Both the position numbers and the translations under genes were made by a program. Shown in pieces: positions 8,119 through 16,648 of a DNA stretch of 64,000 nucleotides. Numbering within the stretch: the stretch's first letter is position 1; each line of letters begins with the position of its first letter. This DNA comes from Ferrovibrio sp046297895 (GTDB taxonomy: Bacteria > Pseudomonadota > Alphaproteobacteria > Ferrovibrionales > Ferrovibrionaceae), in NCBI RefSeq assembly GCF_046297895.1, contig NZ_JBKBHC010000002.1, positions 186,001 through 250,000 on the forward strand, read 5' to 3'. The notes under the pieces are model-generated. The model saw only the letters and a program-made list of their open reading frames with translations. It was not told where the DNA came from and searched no databases.

Positions 8119-8595
8119 TCAGCGGAACAGGTTCAGGACATTGCCCTCGCGGGATTCCTGAGACGGAATTTTCATGATGCCGGAGGCGCGCAGGCAGGGC
8201 GCGCCATCGGCGGTGATCAGGCATTCGGCGAAGCCGAGATTGCGCGTCATGCGGATCAGCCGGCCCTTGCCCTCGACCCAGGCACCCAGCGGCGCCGGCC
8301 CGACATAGTCGCCGCCAAGCTGAACCGTGGGCAGGAACTTCTTGCCGCCGGCCGCCACCGATACGGTGAAGCCCAGCAGCATGTCGGCAAAGGTCATCAG
8401 CATGCCGCCATGGCAGATCTGCATCGGATTGCAGTGGCGCAGCTCGACGCGGAAGCCCATCACCGGCAGGCCGTCGGCCTCGTCCAGCCGGCCCCAGAGC
8501 GGGCCGTTGGTTTCCATGAAGCCGGCCAGCAGGTCGAGCTTTTTCATGCCGGCTGGCGCCGCGGCCGGCTGGTCGGTGATCTGGGGTGCGTTCAT
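8119..8595 (-). CDS. PaaI-family hotdog-fold thioesterase
   Basis: A 158-residue protein beginning MNAPQITDQ at the ATG 8595. The hotdog signature is the helix-containing CHGGMLMTFADMLLG stretch (HGG-x(6)-D), followed by strands with GDYVGPAPLGAWVEG and MTRNLGFAECLI. Members of the 4HBT/PaaI family hydrolyse acyl-CoA or other thioesters; the catalytic Asp in FAD fits. Substrate cannot be read from sequence. It is just upstream of lepA on the same strand. Confidence 0.85.
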   Translation of the reverse strand: MNAPQITDQPAAAPAGMKKLDLLAGFMETNGPLWGRLDEADGLPVMGFRVELRHCNPMQICHGGMLMTFADMLLGFTVSVAAGGKKFLPTVQLGGDYVGPAPLGAWVEGKGRLIRMTRNLGFAECLITADGAPCLRASGIMKIPSQESREGNVLNLFR

Positions 8596-8907
8596 GGGCG
8601 GGGGTTGTAGCATCCGCCATGACGGGCAGCAACGCAGGCGGGAGCGCGCCGGGCACCGGCGAAGCCGGCGGTTTGGCGTGCATTGCGCGGCGCGCCGCGG
8701 CGCCGGCCGGCGCTGTGGCGCGGGATGGCCCGATTTGGCGGCGCGGGGCAGCGGTTTGGCGTCGTTTTGCGATGGTTTTGATAGGGTAACCCATTGATAT
8801 GGCATGAATCGGATTTTACGGAGGGGCATGGCGGCGGCGGTGCTGCCCACTCTTGTGCATTTAGAACAAAAAGGGTACATTGCAACCCTGACTTCGGAGA
8901 CGCCGCC
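8596..8907. other. Divergent intergenic region between the thioesterase and a 72-aa gene
   Basis: About 310 bp with no convincing gene. It must hold the thioesterase-lepA promoter on the minus strand and the promoter of the small gene at 8908. The left half is very GC-rich with overlapping palindromes (gcgcggcgcgccgcggcgccggccggcg split over 8686-8713). The right half is less GC-rich and carries a LexA-like box at 8864-8878. Confidence 0.5.
8864..8878 (+). promoter_or_regulatory. Candidate LexA (SOS) box
   Basis: The sequence GAAC-aaaaagg-GTAC lies 30 nt before the start codon at 8908. The alphaproteobacterial LexA consensus is GTTC-N7-GTTC, whose complement is GAAC-N7-GAAC, so there is one mismatch in the second half. 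The A-rich spacer is typical of real SOS boxes in this class. Confidence 0.4.
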
Positions 8908-9126
8908 ATGCCCCCTGCCCTGCCTTCTCCCGTGGCGCCGGCCAGCCGGATCGCAGACGAGCTGGGCCGCGAATTTGCCATCTGCGAGCAAGAATGCCGG
9001 GCGCTGGCCGTCCATCTGGGCCGGCGGCCGCGTTTGAACCCGCAGGAGGCGGAAAGCTACAAGGCGCTGCTGCGCCGGCGGGCGCGGATCGCCGATGAAT
9101 GGCGGATGGCGCGGAGCCTGGGCTGA
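8908..9126 (+). CDS. Small helical protein, possibly SOS-regulated
   Basis: A 72-residue protein with start ATG 8908; GGAGA (8897-8901) serves as ribosome-binding site. The sequence is charged and helical, with a Glu/Arg-rich pattern (LGREFAICEQECRALAVHLG and YKALLRRRARIADEWRMARSLG) suggesting a two-helix coiled-coil hairpin. There are two cysteines five apart (C27 and C31 region). No family is recognised. The upstream LexA-like box suggests a damage-inducible small protein, but that is inference only. Confidence 0.6.
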   Translation: MPPALPSPVAPASRIADELGREFAICEQECRALAVHLGRRPRLNPQEAESYKALLRRRARIADEWRMARSLG

Positions 9127-9142
9127 GGCCCCACGCCCGCGA

Positions 9143-9979
9143 TCAGTGCGACAGCAGGGCCGGAACCTGCAGGTCTTTCAGGATGCCGTTCGTGGCGCCG
9201 CCCAGGACGAAGTCGCGCATCCTGGAATGGCCGAAGCCGCCCATCACGATCAGGCCGGCGCCGATTTCCTTCGCCTTGTCCTGAAGAAGCTGCGCAACCG
9301 GGTTCACTCTGCCACCGCCAATGGTAACGGCCTGCGCATCGAGACCCCGGCGGGAAAAATAATCCATCAGGCGGGCATTCGGCTCGCCCTCCGGCAACAG
9401 CTTTTCCTCGGTCACCGTGGCGACCGTGACCTTGGCGGCGCGCTGCAGGAAAAGTCCGGCATCTGCGACCGCGCGGGCGGCGGCGCGGGTTCCGTCCCAG
9501 GCAATCATGACATGATCGAAACTGATCCGGCGCACCCTGTCGGAAATCAGCAGCGCCGGCCTGCCCGAACCGAAGATGATCGACTCCGCGGCGCCGGGCG
9601 CCGACTCGCTGGTGTTCAGATCCACGACCGTCAGGTCATGGTATCGCGCATGTTCGGCGGCAACATCGCCAAACTCCGGCGGGAAACACATGACCTCCGT
9701 GGTTCTGAGTTGCAGGCGATGACCCGCCAGCCCATGACCGATCGCCTCGACCAGCGTCTTTGCGCGCGCGCGGCAATCCGACTTCACATCGCGCACCATC
9801 GACGGCACGTCGAGCAGCATGTTGCCGAGCGCACTCGCCACGGGCGGAAAATCCGGCACGTGGACCAGCGCATGGATATCCGCCTCAAGATATTTCGCGA
9901 TACCGGCCACGTTTCCGATCAACGCATCGGTGTTTCCGGCCTGATAGGTGATCACCGGCACCAGCAACTGAAAAGCCAT
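9143..9979 (-). CDS. Universal stress protein with two Usp domains
   Basis: A 278-residue UspA-family protein with tandem domains (about 1-145 and 155-278). The second carries the nucleotide-binding signature GGFGHSRMRDFVLGG (G-x(2)-G-x(9)-G type). The first lacks it, so probably only one half binds ATP. The second of two adjacent ATGs (9979) was chosen because GGGAG lies at the better spacing. An FNR/FixK-type palindrome at 10055-10068 is about 80 bp upstream, suggesting induction under low oxygen, as known for many tandem Usp proteins in alphaproteobacteria. It is convergent with the 72-aa gene. Confidence 0.9.
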   Translation of the reverse strand: MAFQLLVPVITYQAGNTDALIGNVAGIAKYLEADIHALVHVPDFPPVASALGNMLLDVPSMVRDVKSDCRARAKTLVEAIGHGLAGHRLQLRTTEVMCFPPEFGDVAAEHARYHDLTVVDLNTSESAPGAAESIIFGSGRPALLISDRVRRISFDHVMIAWDGTRAAARAVADAGLFLQRAAKVTVATVTEEKLLPEGEPNARLMDYFSRRGLDAQAVTIGGGRVNPVAQLLQDKAKEIGAGLIVMGGFGHSRMRDFVLGGATNGILKDLQVPALLSH

Positions 9980-10054
9980 CATCTGCTCCCTGTCTCGTTT
10001 TTCGCTCTCATCAAAGATGCGTGGTGTCGATAACACGCGGCGGGTCAGACGAGG

Positions 10055-10068
10055 TTGACGCAGGTCAA
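10055..10068. promoter_or_regulatory. FNR/FixK-type operator
   Basis: TTGAC-gcag-GTCAA is a perfect 5-4-5 palindrome, matching the FNR/FixK/Dnr family pattern TTGAy-N4-rTCAA. Its centre is about 82 bp before the universal stress start codon, a normal activator position if the transcript starts 35-45 nt downstream. Confidence 0.6.
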
Positions 10069-10258
10069 AAAGGTTCGCGTGTCACAACACGATTTCGTGT
10101 GCGCGACACTTGCTCCGCAATGAAAGACGCCATGACAACGGACCATAATACCGTTCAGAACATGCGTGTCGTCACAGCGTGGATCATAGTACCGCTGCAA
10201 ACGGAATGTTCGTGAATACGGATGGCGCGGGCTTGAGGCTGATCGCGCAATTATACCG

Positions 10259-10348
10259 CCGTCATGGCCGGGCCCGTTCCAGCCATCCACGTTTAGGGGT
10301 GAGAAACCAACGAAGGCGTGGATGCCCGGGTCAAGCCCGGGCATGACG
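10259..10348. repeat. Dispersed inverted repeat (REP-like), copy A
   Basis: Two arms of one family face each other: gtcatggccgggc...gccatccacg at 10261-10291 and cgtggatgcccgggtcaagcccgggcatgacg-type sequence at 10317-10348. The second arm is itself a strong hairpin (gcccggg / cccgggc). A second copy with the same arms lies at 20985-21106. Both copies are intergenic next to gene ends. REP-type elements with gtcatg...catccacg termini are common in Rhizobiales and Rhodospirillales. Confidence 0.75.
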
Positions 10349-10360
10349 GTCAAAAGAAAC

Positions 10361-11431
10361 TCATCCCTTCGCCACAACCTCGGCAATCGCCTTGCCCACG
10401 TCCTGCGTATTCGCCTGGCCGCCCATATCGGGCGTGCGCGGCCCGGCGGTGAGCACCTCTTCGATGGCCTTCATCACCGCATCGGATGCGTCCTTGTGGC
10501 CCAGATGCTCGAGCATCATGGCGCCGCACCAGATCTGGCCCACCGGATTGGCGATGCCCTTGCCGGCGATATCCGGCGCCGAGCCATGCACGGGCTCGAA
10601 CAGCGAGGGGAAGTTGCGTTCGGGATTGAGATTGGCCGAGGGCGCGATGCCGATGGTGCCGGTGCAGGCCGGCCCGAGATCAGACAGGATGTCGCCGAAC
10701 AGGTTCGAGCCCACCACCACGTCGAACCAGTCCGGATGCTGCACGAAATGGGCGGTGAGAATGTCGATGTGGAACTTGTCGACGCGCAGGCCGGGATAGG
10801 CTTTTGCCATCTCGGCCACGCGTTCGTCCCAGTAAGGCATGGTGATCGAAATGCCGTTCGACTTGGTGGCCGAGGTGAGGTGTTTTTTCGGCCGGCTCTG
10901 CGCCAGATCGAAGGCGAATTTCAGGATGCGATCCGTGCCGGTGCGGGTGAGGATGGTTTCCTGGATGACGAATTCGCGCTCGGTGCCGCCAAACATGCGG
11001 CCGCCGATGGAGGAATATTCACCCTCGGTATTCTCGCGCACCACATAGAAATCGATATCGCCCACCTTGCGGTTGGCCAGCGGCGAGGGAATGCCCGGCA
11101 TCAGGCGCACCGGGCGCAGGTTGACATACTGGTCGAATTCGCGGCGCCACTGGATCAGCGAACCCCAGAGCGAGATGTGGTCGGGCACCTTCTCGGGCCA
11201 GCCCACCGCGCCGAAGAAGATGGCGTCATGCCCGCCGATCTTCTGCTTCCAGTCGTCCGGCATCATCTTGCCGTGCTTCAGGTAATAGTCGCAACTCCAG
11301 TCGAAATGGTCGAAGGCGAAGTCGATGCCGAAGCGGCGCGCGGCGGCATCCAGCACACGCAGGCCCTCGGGCACCACTTCCTTGCCGATGCCGTCGCCGG
11401 GGATGGTTGCGATCCTGTGTTTCCTGCTCAT
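10361..11431 (-). CDS. ttuC: Tartrate dehydrogenase / decarboxylating beta-hydroxyacid dehydrogenase
   Basis: A 356-residue member of the isocitrate/isopropylmalate dehydrogenase family, closest by eye to tartrate dehydrogenase (TtuC/DmlA). Visible are IPGDGIGKEVVPEG at the N-terminus, NLRPVRLMPG, VVRENTEGEYSSIGG (substrate-loop Tyr), the catalytic Lys in TSATKSNG, and the NAD-binding GSNLFGDILSDLGP and EPVHGSAPDIAG. These enzymes oxidise tartrate, D-malate or isopropylmalate with Mn2+ and NAD+. The start MSRKHRIATI at 11431 has AGGA upstream. It is divergent from galE. D-malate as the true substrate is possible. Confidence 0.88.
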   Translation of the reverse strand: MSRKHRIATIPGDGIGKEVVPEGLRVLDAAARRFGIDFAFDHFDWSCDYYLKHGKMMPDDWKQKIGGHDAIFFGAVGWPEKVPDHISLWGSLIQWRREFDQYVNLRPVRLMPGIPSPLANRKVGDIDFYVVRENTEGEYSSIGGRMFGGTEREFVIQETILTRTGTDRILKFAFDLAQSRPKKHLTSATKSNGISITMPYWDERVAEMAKAYPGLRVDKFHIDILTAHFVQHPDWFDVVVGSNLFGDILSDLGPACTGTIGIAPSANLNPERNFPSLFEPVHGSAPDIAGKGIANPVGQIWCGAMMLEHLGHKDASDAVMKAIEEVLTAGPRTPDMGGQANTQDVGKAIAEVVAKG

Positions 11432-11574
11432 GCGTTCCTGCCGGCCGTTTCTCGTTGTGGATGAAGGCCGGACTATAAGGCAGTCCACAGGATACGGCCA
11501 TATCCATGCATCATGTTACAGCCCTGCGCATTGCGTCGCCGGCGCCGCTGCCTATTCTGTGCGCGGGGGTTTTC

Positions 11575-12561
11575 ATGATGCATTCCGTACTCGTCACAGG
11601 CGGCGCGGGCTTTGTCGGCAGCCATGCCTGCAAGGCGCTGCATGCGGCCGGCTTCGTGCCGGTGGCCTATGACGACCTGTCGGGCGGCCACGCGCATGCC
11701 GTGCGCTGGGGTCCGCTGGAGCGCGGCGACATCCGCGACGCGGCGCGCCTGCGCGAGGCGCTGGGCCGCCACCGCCCCGTCGCCGCCCTGCATTTCGCCG
11801 CGCGCATCGAGGTCGGCGAGTCGGTGCGCGATCCGGCCGGCTTCCACGACGTGAACGTGGCAGGCACGCGCTGCCTGCTGGAGGCCCTGCACCAGGCCGG
11901 CATCACATCCTGCGTGCTGTCGAGCACGGCGGCGGTCTACGGCACGCCGCGGACGACGCCGATTGCGGAAGACCATCCGCTGCAGCCGATTAATCCCTAT
12001 GGCGAGACCAAGCTGGCCGCCGAGAATCTGATGGCCGATTTCGCCGCGCGCCTTGGCCTGCGCTTTGCCGCCCTGCGCTATTTCAACGCGGCCGGCGCCG
12101 ATCCCGATGGCGAGCTGGGCGAAGAGCATGAGCCGGAAACGCATCTGATTCCGCTGGTGCTGCAGACCGCGCTGGGCCGGCGGGCGCAGATCGCCGTGTA
12201 TGGACGCGACTACGATACGCCGGACGGCACCTGCATCCGCGATTATGTGCATGTCAGCGACCTGGCCGAGGCGCATGTGCTGGCGTTGCAGCATCTGCTG
12301 GCCGGCGGCCCGTCCCTGCGGCTCAATCTCGGCACCGGCCGGGGCTGGTCGGTGCGCCAGGTGATCGAGACGGCACGCCGGGTGACCGGTCGCGCGATTC
12401 CGGTCGTGGAAAGCGGCCGGCGCGCGGGCGATCCGGCCATGCTGGTGGCCGATGCAAGCCAGGCCATGCAGGTGCTGGGCTGGCAGCCGCAGCGGGCGGC
12501 GCTGGAAATCCAGATCGGGGATGCCTGGCGCTGGATGACGCGGGCCGCGATGCCGGCCTAG
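11575..12561 (+). CDS. galE: UDP-glucose 4-epimerase
   Basis: A 328-residue extended short-chain dehydrogenase/reductase. The Rossmann motif TGGAGFVGSH is at 8-17, the Ser/Thr of the catalytic triad at SSTAAVYG (116-123) and YGETK (142-146) provides Tyr and Lys. The substrate region has RYFNAAGADPDGELGE and the C-terminus carries RVTGRAIPVV. This interconverts UDP-glucose and UDP-galactose for surface polysaccharides. The start is one of two consecutive ATGs behind GGGGG. It overlaps the neighbouring convergent gene by 4 bp. Confidence 0.93.
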   Translation: MMHSVLVTGGAGFVGSHACKALHAAGFVPVAYDDLSGGHAHAVRWGPLERGDIRDAARLREALGRHRPVAALHFAARIEVGESVRDPAGFHDVNVAGTRCLLEALHQAGITSCVLSSTAAVYGTPRTTPIAEDHPLQPINPYGETKLAAENLMADFAARLGLRFAALRYFNAAGADPDGELGEEHEPETHLIPLVLQTALGRRAQIAVYGRDYDTPDGTCIRDYVHVSDLAEAHVLALQHLLAGGPSLRLNLGTGRGWSVRQVIETARRVTGRAIPVVESGRRAGDPAMLVADASQAMQVLGWQPQRAALEIQIGDAWRWMTRAAMPA

Positions 12562-14231
12562 GCGCCACGCTCCCACACCGCGCTGTCGGTGACGATGTAG
12601 TCGACGCGGCCATCCTGCAGGATCTGCAGCGCCTCGGCCGGCGCATCGGCAGGCGGCGCGAAGCCGGCCTGCAGCGGCAGGCCAAGCAAAGCCGGCAGGG
12701 CGCTGAGGCCGGCATAGGCCGACAGCAGGTCGGCCAGCAGGGGATGGCTTTGCGGATCGACCGCCACCGGCACCACCAGCCCATCGGGCAGCAGGGCCGC
12801 GTGCAGGTTCTGTTGCCAGCGCGGCGCCGGCAATGCGGCGATGCCGCCCTGCGCCTGGGCGAGATCGAGGCCCGGACAGAGCAGGCCGAGTCCGACGCGG
12901 GCGACATAAACCGCCGGCGGCAGCCAGCCCGGCCGCTCCAGCCGCTGGTTGGCCAGCGCCGCGGCGCCGGGATTGTCGCCGGCAAACAGCACGACCCTGG
13001 CCGCGCCGCCCTCGGCACCGCAGGCGCGGCCGGCATAGCAGGCGACCAGCTTGCCGGCATTCAGCAGGGCGGCGGCGGCGCTGGCCGGATCGTGGCTCAC
13101 CAGGCGACAGCCGGCATTGCCCAGCACCGGGTCGATATCCACGGTGTAGTCGCGGCCCCAGGCCGCCTGCGCCAGCGGCGCGCGCCGGTGCAGCCAGGCC
13201 GCCGGGCCGTCGCGCTGCAGCAGCATGTCGAGCACGCCGCCGAGCGGCAGCGCGGCACCTGAGGCGAGCGGATACAGCGACAGCCCGGCCGGCTGCGTGG
13301 CCTGACCGATCATGTGCACCAGGCGTGGATCGGCGAACAGGCTGCCGCCGAGCGCCAGATGGCGCAGGTCGTGCCGCTGCATCAGGCCGGCGATGGCCTG
13401 CGAGAACAGGCTGAGCAGCGCGAAATGCAGAGACGCGGCCACCAGGGCCGGCGGCTGATCCTGCGCCAGGCGGCGCAGCCAGCGCTGCGCGCCGCCCTCG
13501 GCGGCGAAATCGGCCTGGATGCGGCCGGCCCCGTCCACGCGCAGATGCGCCAGGAAGGCCTGGCCCAGCATCGGCTCGCCATGGGCGGCCAGCGCAAACA
13601 GCGCGGCGGCATCGGGCAGGCCGAGCACATCGACGCACAGGGCCAGCAGGCGGCCGGGCGTGAATGCGTCGGCCGGCAGTTCCGTCTCGTCGTCGAACAG
13701 CGCAGCCAGGCGGCCGTATTTCAGCACCTGCGCGCTGCAGCCCGCCTCGTCGGCCACAAAAATCAGGCCGCTGTCCCATTCGGCCTCGGCCAGCGCCAGC
13801 AAGGCCTGGGCGGCGTGATCGCGATAGACATGCACGGGGATGTTGCGGTTGAGGCCGAGGTCGTCGAGCAGCACAGGCAGGTTGAGCAGGGCGGACGTTG
13901 CCTGGCCGTGGCGGCGCAGTTCGTCGCCCAGGCTGATCGGCGCATCGCGGCCGAAAAGCTGGCGCAGGCCGCGGCCAAGCCGGCGGGGCAGCGAGAGATG
14001 GCCGAAATAGCGGCCGGGAAACACGCCGGCCGAGAGGCAGAGCGCGCCGATCTCGTCGGAGCGTATGCCGGCAATGTCGAGACACTCGGCGATGGCCTCG
14101 ACGGGCAGGCGGCCGCCGTCGCGCGGCATGCCGGTGAGGCGGGCCAGCGGCACGGCGGCCAGCAGGGCGTAATCGTCGAAGACCGCCGCCCCGGCGTCAG
14201 TCCAGCCGGAATGAACGCCGAGGGTCAGCAT
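12558..14231 (-). CDS. Carbamoyltransferase-fold protein with degraded catalytic motifs
   Basis: The 557 residues follow the layout of NodU/TobZ-type carbamoyltransferases. The N-terminus LTLGVHSGWTDAGAAVFDD matches the ILGISxxHDxSA start. EAIAECLDIAGI is the next conserved helix, then DHAAQALLA where the family has HHxxHAxxA, and ALGGSLFADPRL in the middle. The C-terminal GKLVACYAGRACGAEGGAA aligns where GRMEFGPRALGNRSIL is expected. The metal-binding histidines and the GPRALG motif are not conserved, so catalysis is doubtful. No biosynthetic partner genes are adjacent. It lies 14 bp downstream of pheT, on the same strand. Confidence 0.55.
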   Translation of the reverse strand: MLTLGVHSGWTDAGAAVFDDYALLAAVPLARLTGMPRDGGRLPVEAIAECLDIAGIRSDEIGALCLSAGVFPGRYFGHLSLPRRLGRGLRQLFGRDAPISLGDELRRHGQATSALLNLPVLLDDLGLNRNIPVHVYRDHAAQALLALAEAEWDSGLIFVADEAGCSAQVLKYGRLAALFDDETELPADAFTPGRLLALCVDVLGLPDAAALFALAAHGEPMLGQAFLAHLRVDGAGRIQADFAAEGGAQRWLRRLAQDQPPALVAASLHFALLSLFSQAIAGLMQRHDLRHLALGGSLFADPRLVHMIGQATQPAGLSLYPLASGAALPLGGVLDMLLQRDGPAAWLHRRAPLAQAAWGRDYTVDIDPVLGNAGCRLVSHDPASAAAALLNAGKLVACYAGRACGAEGGAARVVLFAGDNPGAAALANQRLERPGWLPPAVYVARVGLGLLCPGLDLAQAQGGIAALPAPRWQQNLHAALLPDGLVVPVAVDPQSHPLLADLLSAYAGLSALPALLGLPLQAGFAPPADAPAEALQILQDGRVDYIVTDSAVWERGA

Positions 14232-14245
14232 GCCGCGCCCGGCGC

Positions 14246-16648
14246 CTAGGCCCGCAGAGTCGCGCCGCAGGCCTTCTCGGCGGCAGCGACGATCTTCTTC
14301 GCCACCGCCTCGATCTCGGCATCGGTGAGCGTCTGCTGGGTCGGCTCCAGCCGCACGGTGACGGCCAGCGACTTCTTGCCTTCGGGAATCCCGGCGCCGG
14401 CGAAGACGTCAAACACGGAGGCGCGCGCGATCAGCGCCTTCTCGGAGCCGCGCACCGCCTTCAGCAGCGTATCGGCCGCCACGTCGCGGTCGACGATGAA
14501 GGCGAAATCGCGCTCCACCGCCTGCAGCTCCGACAGCTTCAGTGCCGGCTTGGCCTTGGTCTTGGCGCGGCTGGCCGGGATGCGGTCGAGATAGATCTCG
14601 AAGCCGACCAGCGGCCCCTTGATGTCCATCGCCTGCAGCGTGCGCGGATGCAGCTCGCCGAAGGCGGCCAGCACCGTCTTGGGGCCAAGGCGCAGCGTGC
14701 CCGAACGGCCGGGATGGTAATAGGCCGGCGCGCCGTCCATCGCCATCAGCGACTCCACCGCCACGCCGGCCGCCGCGAGCGCCGCATAGGCATCGGCCTT
14801 GGCGTCATAGGCATCGACGTTGCGCGGCTTGTCGCGCCAGTGGCGCGGGCCGGTCTGGCCGCGGCGGATGCCGCCGGCGACCAGAGCCTGGCCATCCTGC
14901 GCCGCCGAGGCATATTGCGGCCCCAGCTCGAACAGCGCGACATCCATCATGCCGCGATCCATGTTGCGCTTCGCCGCCGCGATCAGGCCGGGCAGCGTGG
15001 AGGGCCGCATCGCATCCATGTCGGCCGAGATCGGATTGACCAGCAGCAGTTCCGGCTGGCCGCCGCCGAACACCTCGGCCTCGGCGCGCTTGATGAAGGA
15101 GTAGGTGACGGCCTCGATCAGCCCGCGCGCCGCCAGGGCGCGGCGGACGATGCGGGCGCGGCGCTGGCCGGCATTCACCGCCGGCTGCGGCACCGCGCGC
15201 GCCACCGGCAGCGGCACGGCGGGAATCGCCTCGAAGCCGTGCAGGCGCGCGATCTCCTCGACCAGGTCGGCCTCGCCGTCGATATCCGGCCGCCAGGACG
15301 GCGGCGCGACGGACAGAGTGTCGCCCGCCGGCGTGACTGTGAAGCCGAGCGCCGTGAGGATGCGCGTCTGCTCGGCCACCGGCAGGTCGAAGCCGACCAG
15401 CCCCTGCAGCCGCGACGGACGCAGGGTGAAGCTGCGGCGCCAGTCGGGCTCGGCGCCATCCACCACCACCTCTGACGGCGCGCCGCCGCACAGGTCGAGG
15501 ATCATCTGCGTGGCCAGCTCGATGCCCGGCCGCACCATGGCGGGATCGACGCCGCGCTCGAAACGGTGCCGCGCATCGGAATGAATGCCCAGCTTGCGGC
15601 CGGTGCTGGCGATGCGCACCGGATCGAACCAGGCGCATTCCAGGAAAACATCCGTGGTGGCTTCCGAGCAGCCGGAATGCTCGCCGCCCATGATGCCACC
15701 AATGCCTTCCGGTCCGTTGTCGTCTGCGATCACGCACATGGTTTCGTCCAGCACGTATTCGCGACCGTCCAGCGCGAGCAGCTTCTCGCCGGCCTTGGCC
15801 ATGCGCGGCTGGATGTCGCCCTTCACCTTGGCGGCGTCGAAGACGTGCAGCGGACGGCCGAGATCGTAGGTGAAGAAATTGGTGATATCGACCAGGGCCG
15901 AGATCGGACGGAGCCCGATGGCCTTCAGGCGCTGCTGCAGCCAGCGCGGCGACGGGCCGTTCTTCACGCCGCGGATCAGCCTGCCGGCGAAGATGGCGCA
16001 GGCGCGGTCGTTTTCCGGGGCGAACTGGCGGCGCACGCCGATCGGGCTTTTGAACTGGCCCGGCACCGGCTTGATCTCAAGCGGCTTGAGCGTACCCAGC
16101 CCGGCGGCGGCCAGGTCGCGCGCGATGCCGCGCACGCCGAGGCAGTCGCCGCGGTTGGGCGTCAGCTTGATCTCGATCATCGGATCGTCCAGGCCCATCA
16201 CGCTGGCAAACGGCGCGCCCACCGGCGCATCGGCCGGCAGGTCGATGATGCCGGTATGCTCGTCGGTGAGGCCCATCTCGCGTTCGGAGCAGAGCATGCC
16301 GTTGGAAGCGACGCCGCGGATGCTGGCCGCCTTGAGTAGCAACTGCGTGCCCGGCACGGTAGAGCCGACCGGCGCGAAAACGCCCTTCATGCCGGCGCGC
16401 GCATTCGGCGCGCCGCAGACGACCTGCAGGGTTTCCTTGCCGGTGAAGACCTCGCAGACCCGCAGCTTGTCGGCATTGGGATGCGGCTCGGCCTTCTTCA
16501 CTTCCGCCACCACGAAGGGCGCGAAGACGGCGGCCGGATCGGTGATGCCTTCGACCTCAAGGCCGATGCCGGTGAGCTTGGCGGCGATCTCGTCCAGCGA
16601 GGCATTCGTGTCGAGATGGCTTTTCAGCCAGGACAGCGTGAATTTCAT
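14246..16648 (-). CDS. pheT: Phenylalanyl-tRNA synthetase beta subunit
   Basis: An 800-residue PheT. Recognisable are the N-terminal MKFTLSWLKSHLD, the tRNA-binding OB domain (about 39-150: VAEVKKAEPHPNADKLRVCEV), the B3/B4 domain (SALVDITNFFTYDLGRPLH), the B5 domain (PDIDGEADLVEEIARLHGF), the core catalytic-like domain and the C-terminal FDX-ACB domain (PAVERDFAFIVD-type start, KKSLAVTVRLEPTQQTLTD). The start ATG at 16648 overlaps the pheS stop (ATGA), coupling translation of the alpha2beta2 partners. It charges tRNA-Phe in the cytoplasm. Confidence 0.97.
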   Translation of the reverse strand: MKFTLSWLKSHLDTNASLDEIAAKLTGIGLEVEGITDPAAVFAPFVVAEVKKAEPHPNADKLRVCEVFTGKETLQVVCGAPNARAGMKGVFAPVGSTVPGTQLLLKAASIRGVASNGMLCSEREMGLTDEHTGIIDLPADAPVGAPFASVMGLDDPMIEIKLTPNRGDCLGVRGIARDLAAAGLGTLKPLEIKPVPGQFKSPIGVRRQFAPENDRACAIFAGRLIRGVKNGPSPRWLQQRLKAIGLRPISALVDITNFFTYDLGRPLHVFDAAKVKGDIQPRMAKAGEKLLALDGREYVLDETMCVIADDNGPEGIGGIMGGEHSGCSEATTDVFLECAWFDPVRIASTGRKLGIHSDARHRFERGVDPAMVRPGIELATQMILDLCGGAPSEVVVDGAEPDWRRSFTLRPSRLQGLVGFDLPVAEQTRILTALGFTVTPAGDTLSVAPPSWRPDIDGEADLVEEIARLHGFEAIPAVPLPVARAVPQPAVNAGQRRARIVRRALAARGLIEAVTYSFIKRAEAEVFGGGQPELLLVNPISADMDAMRPSTLPGLIAAAKRNMDRGMMDVALFELGPQYASAAQDGQALVAGGIRRGQTGPRHWRDKPRNVDAYDAKADAYAALAAAGVAVESLMAMDGAPAYYHPGRSGTLRLGPKTVLAAFGELHPRTLQAMDIKGPLVGFEIYLDRIPASRAKTKAKPALKLSELQAVERDFAFIVDRDVAADTLLKAVRGSEKALIARASVFDVFAGAGIPEGKKSLAVTVRLEPTQQTLTDAEIEAVAKKIVAAAEKACGATLRA

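Larger units (their letters stand above)
9980..10360. other. Intergenic region upstream of the universal stress gene
   Basis: About 380 bp between the usp start and the end of the tartrate dehydrogenase gene. It contains the FNR/FixK-like site near the usp side and a dispersed inverted repeat (10259-10348) next to the dehydrogenase stop. The remaining 190 bp show no gene with a credible start and ribosome-binding site. Confidence 0.5.

Noticed and set aside
6582..8177. A 531-codon open frame antisense to lepA
   Set aside because: High-GC mirror of the conserved lepA frame; His/Gly/Gln-rich with no recognisable domain.
11473..14085. An 870-codon minus-strand frame over galE and the carbamoyltransferase-like gene
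   Set aside because: Arg/Ala/Pro-rich in the wrong frame; both real genes have clear motifs.
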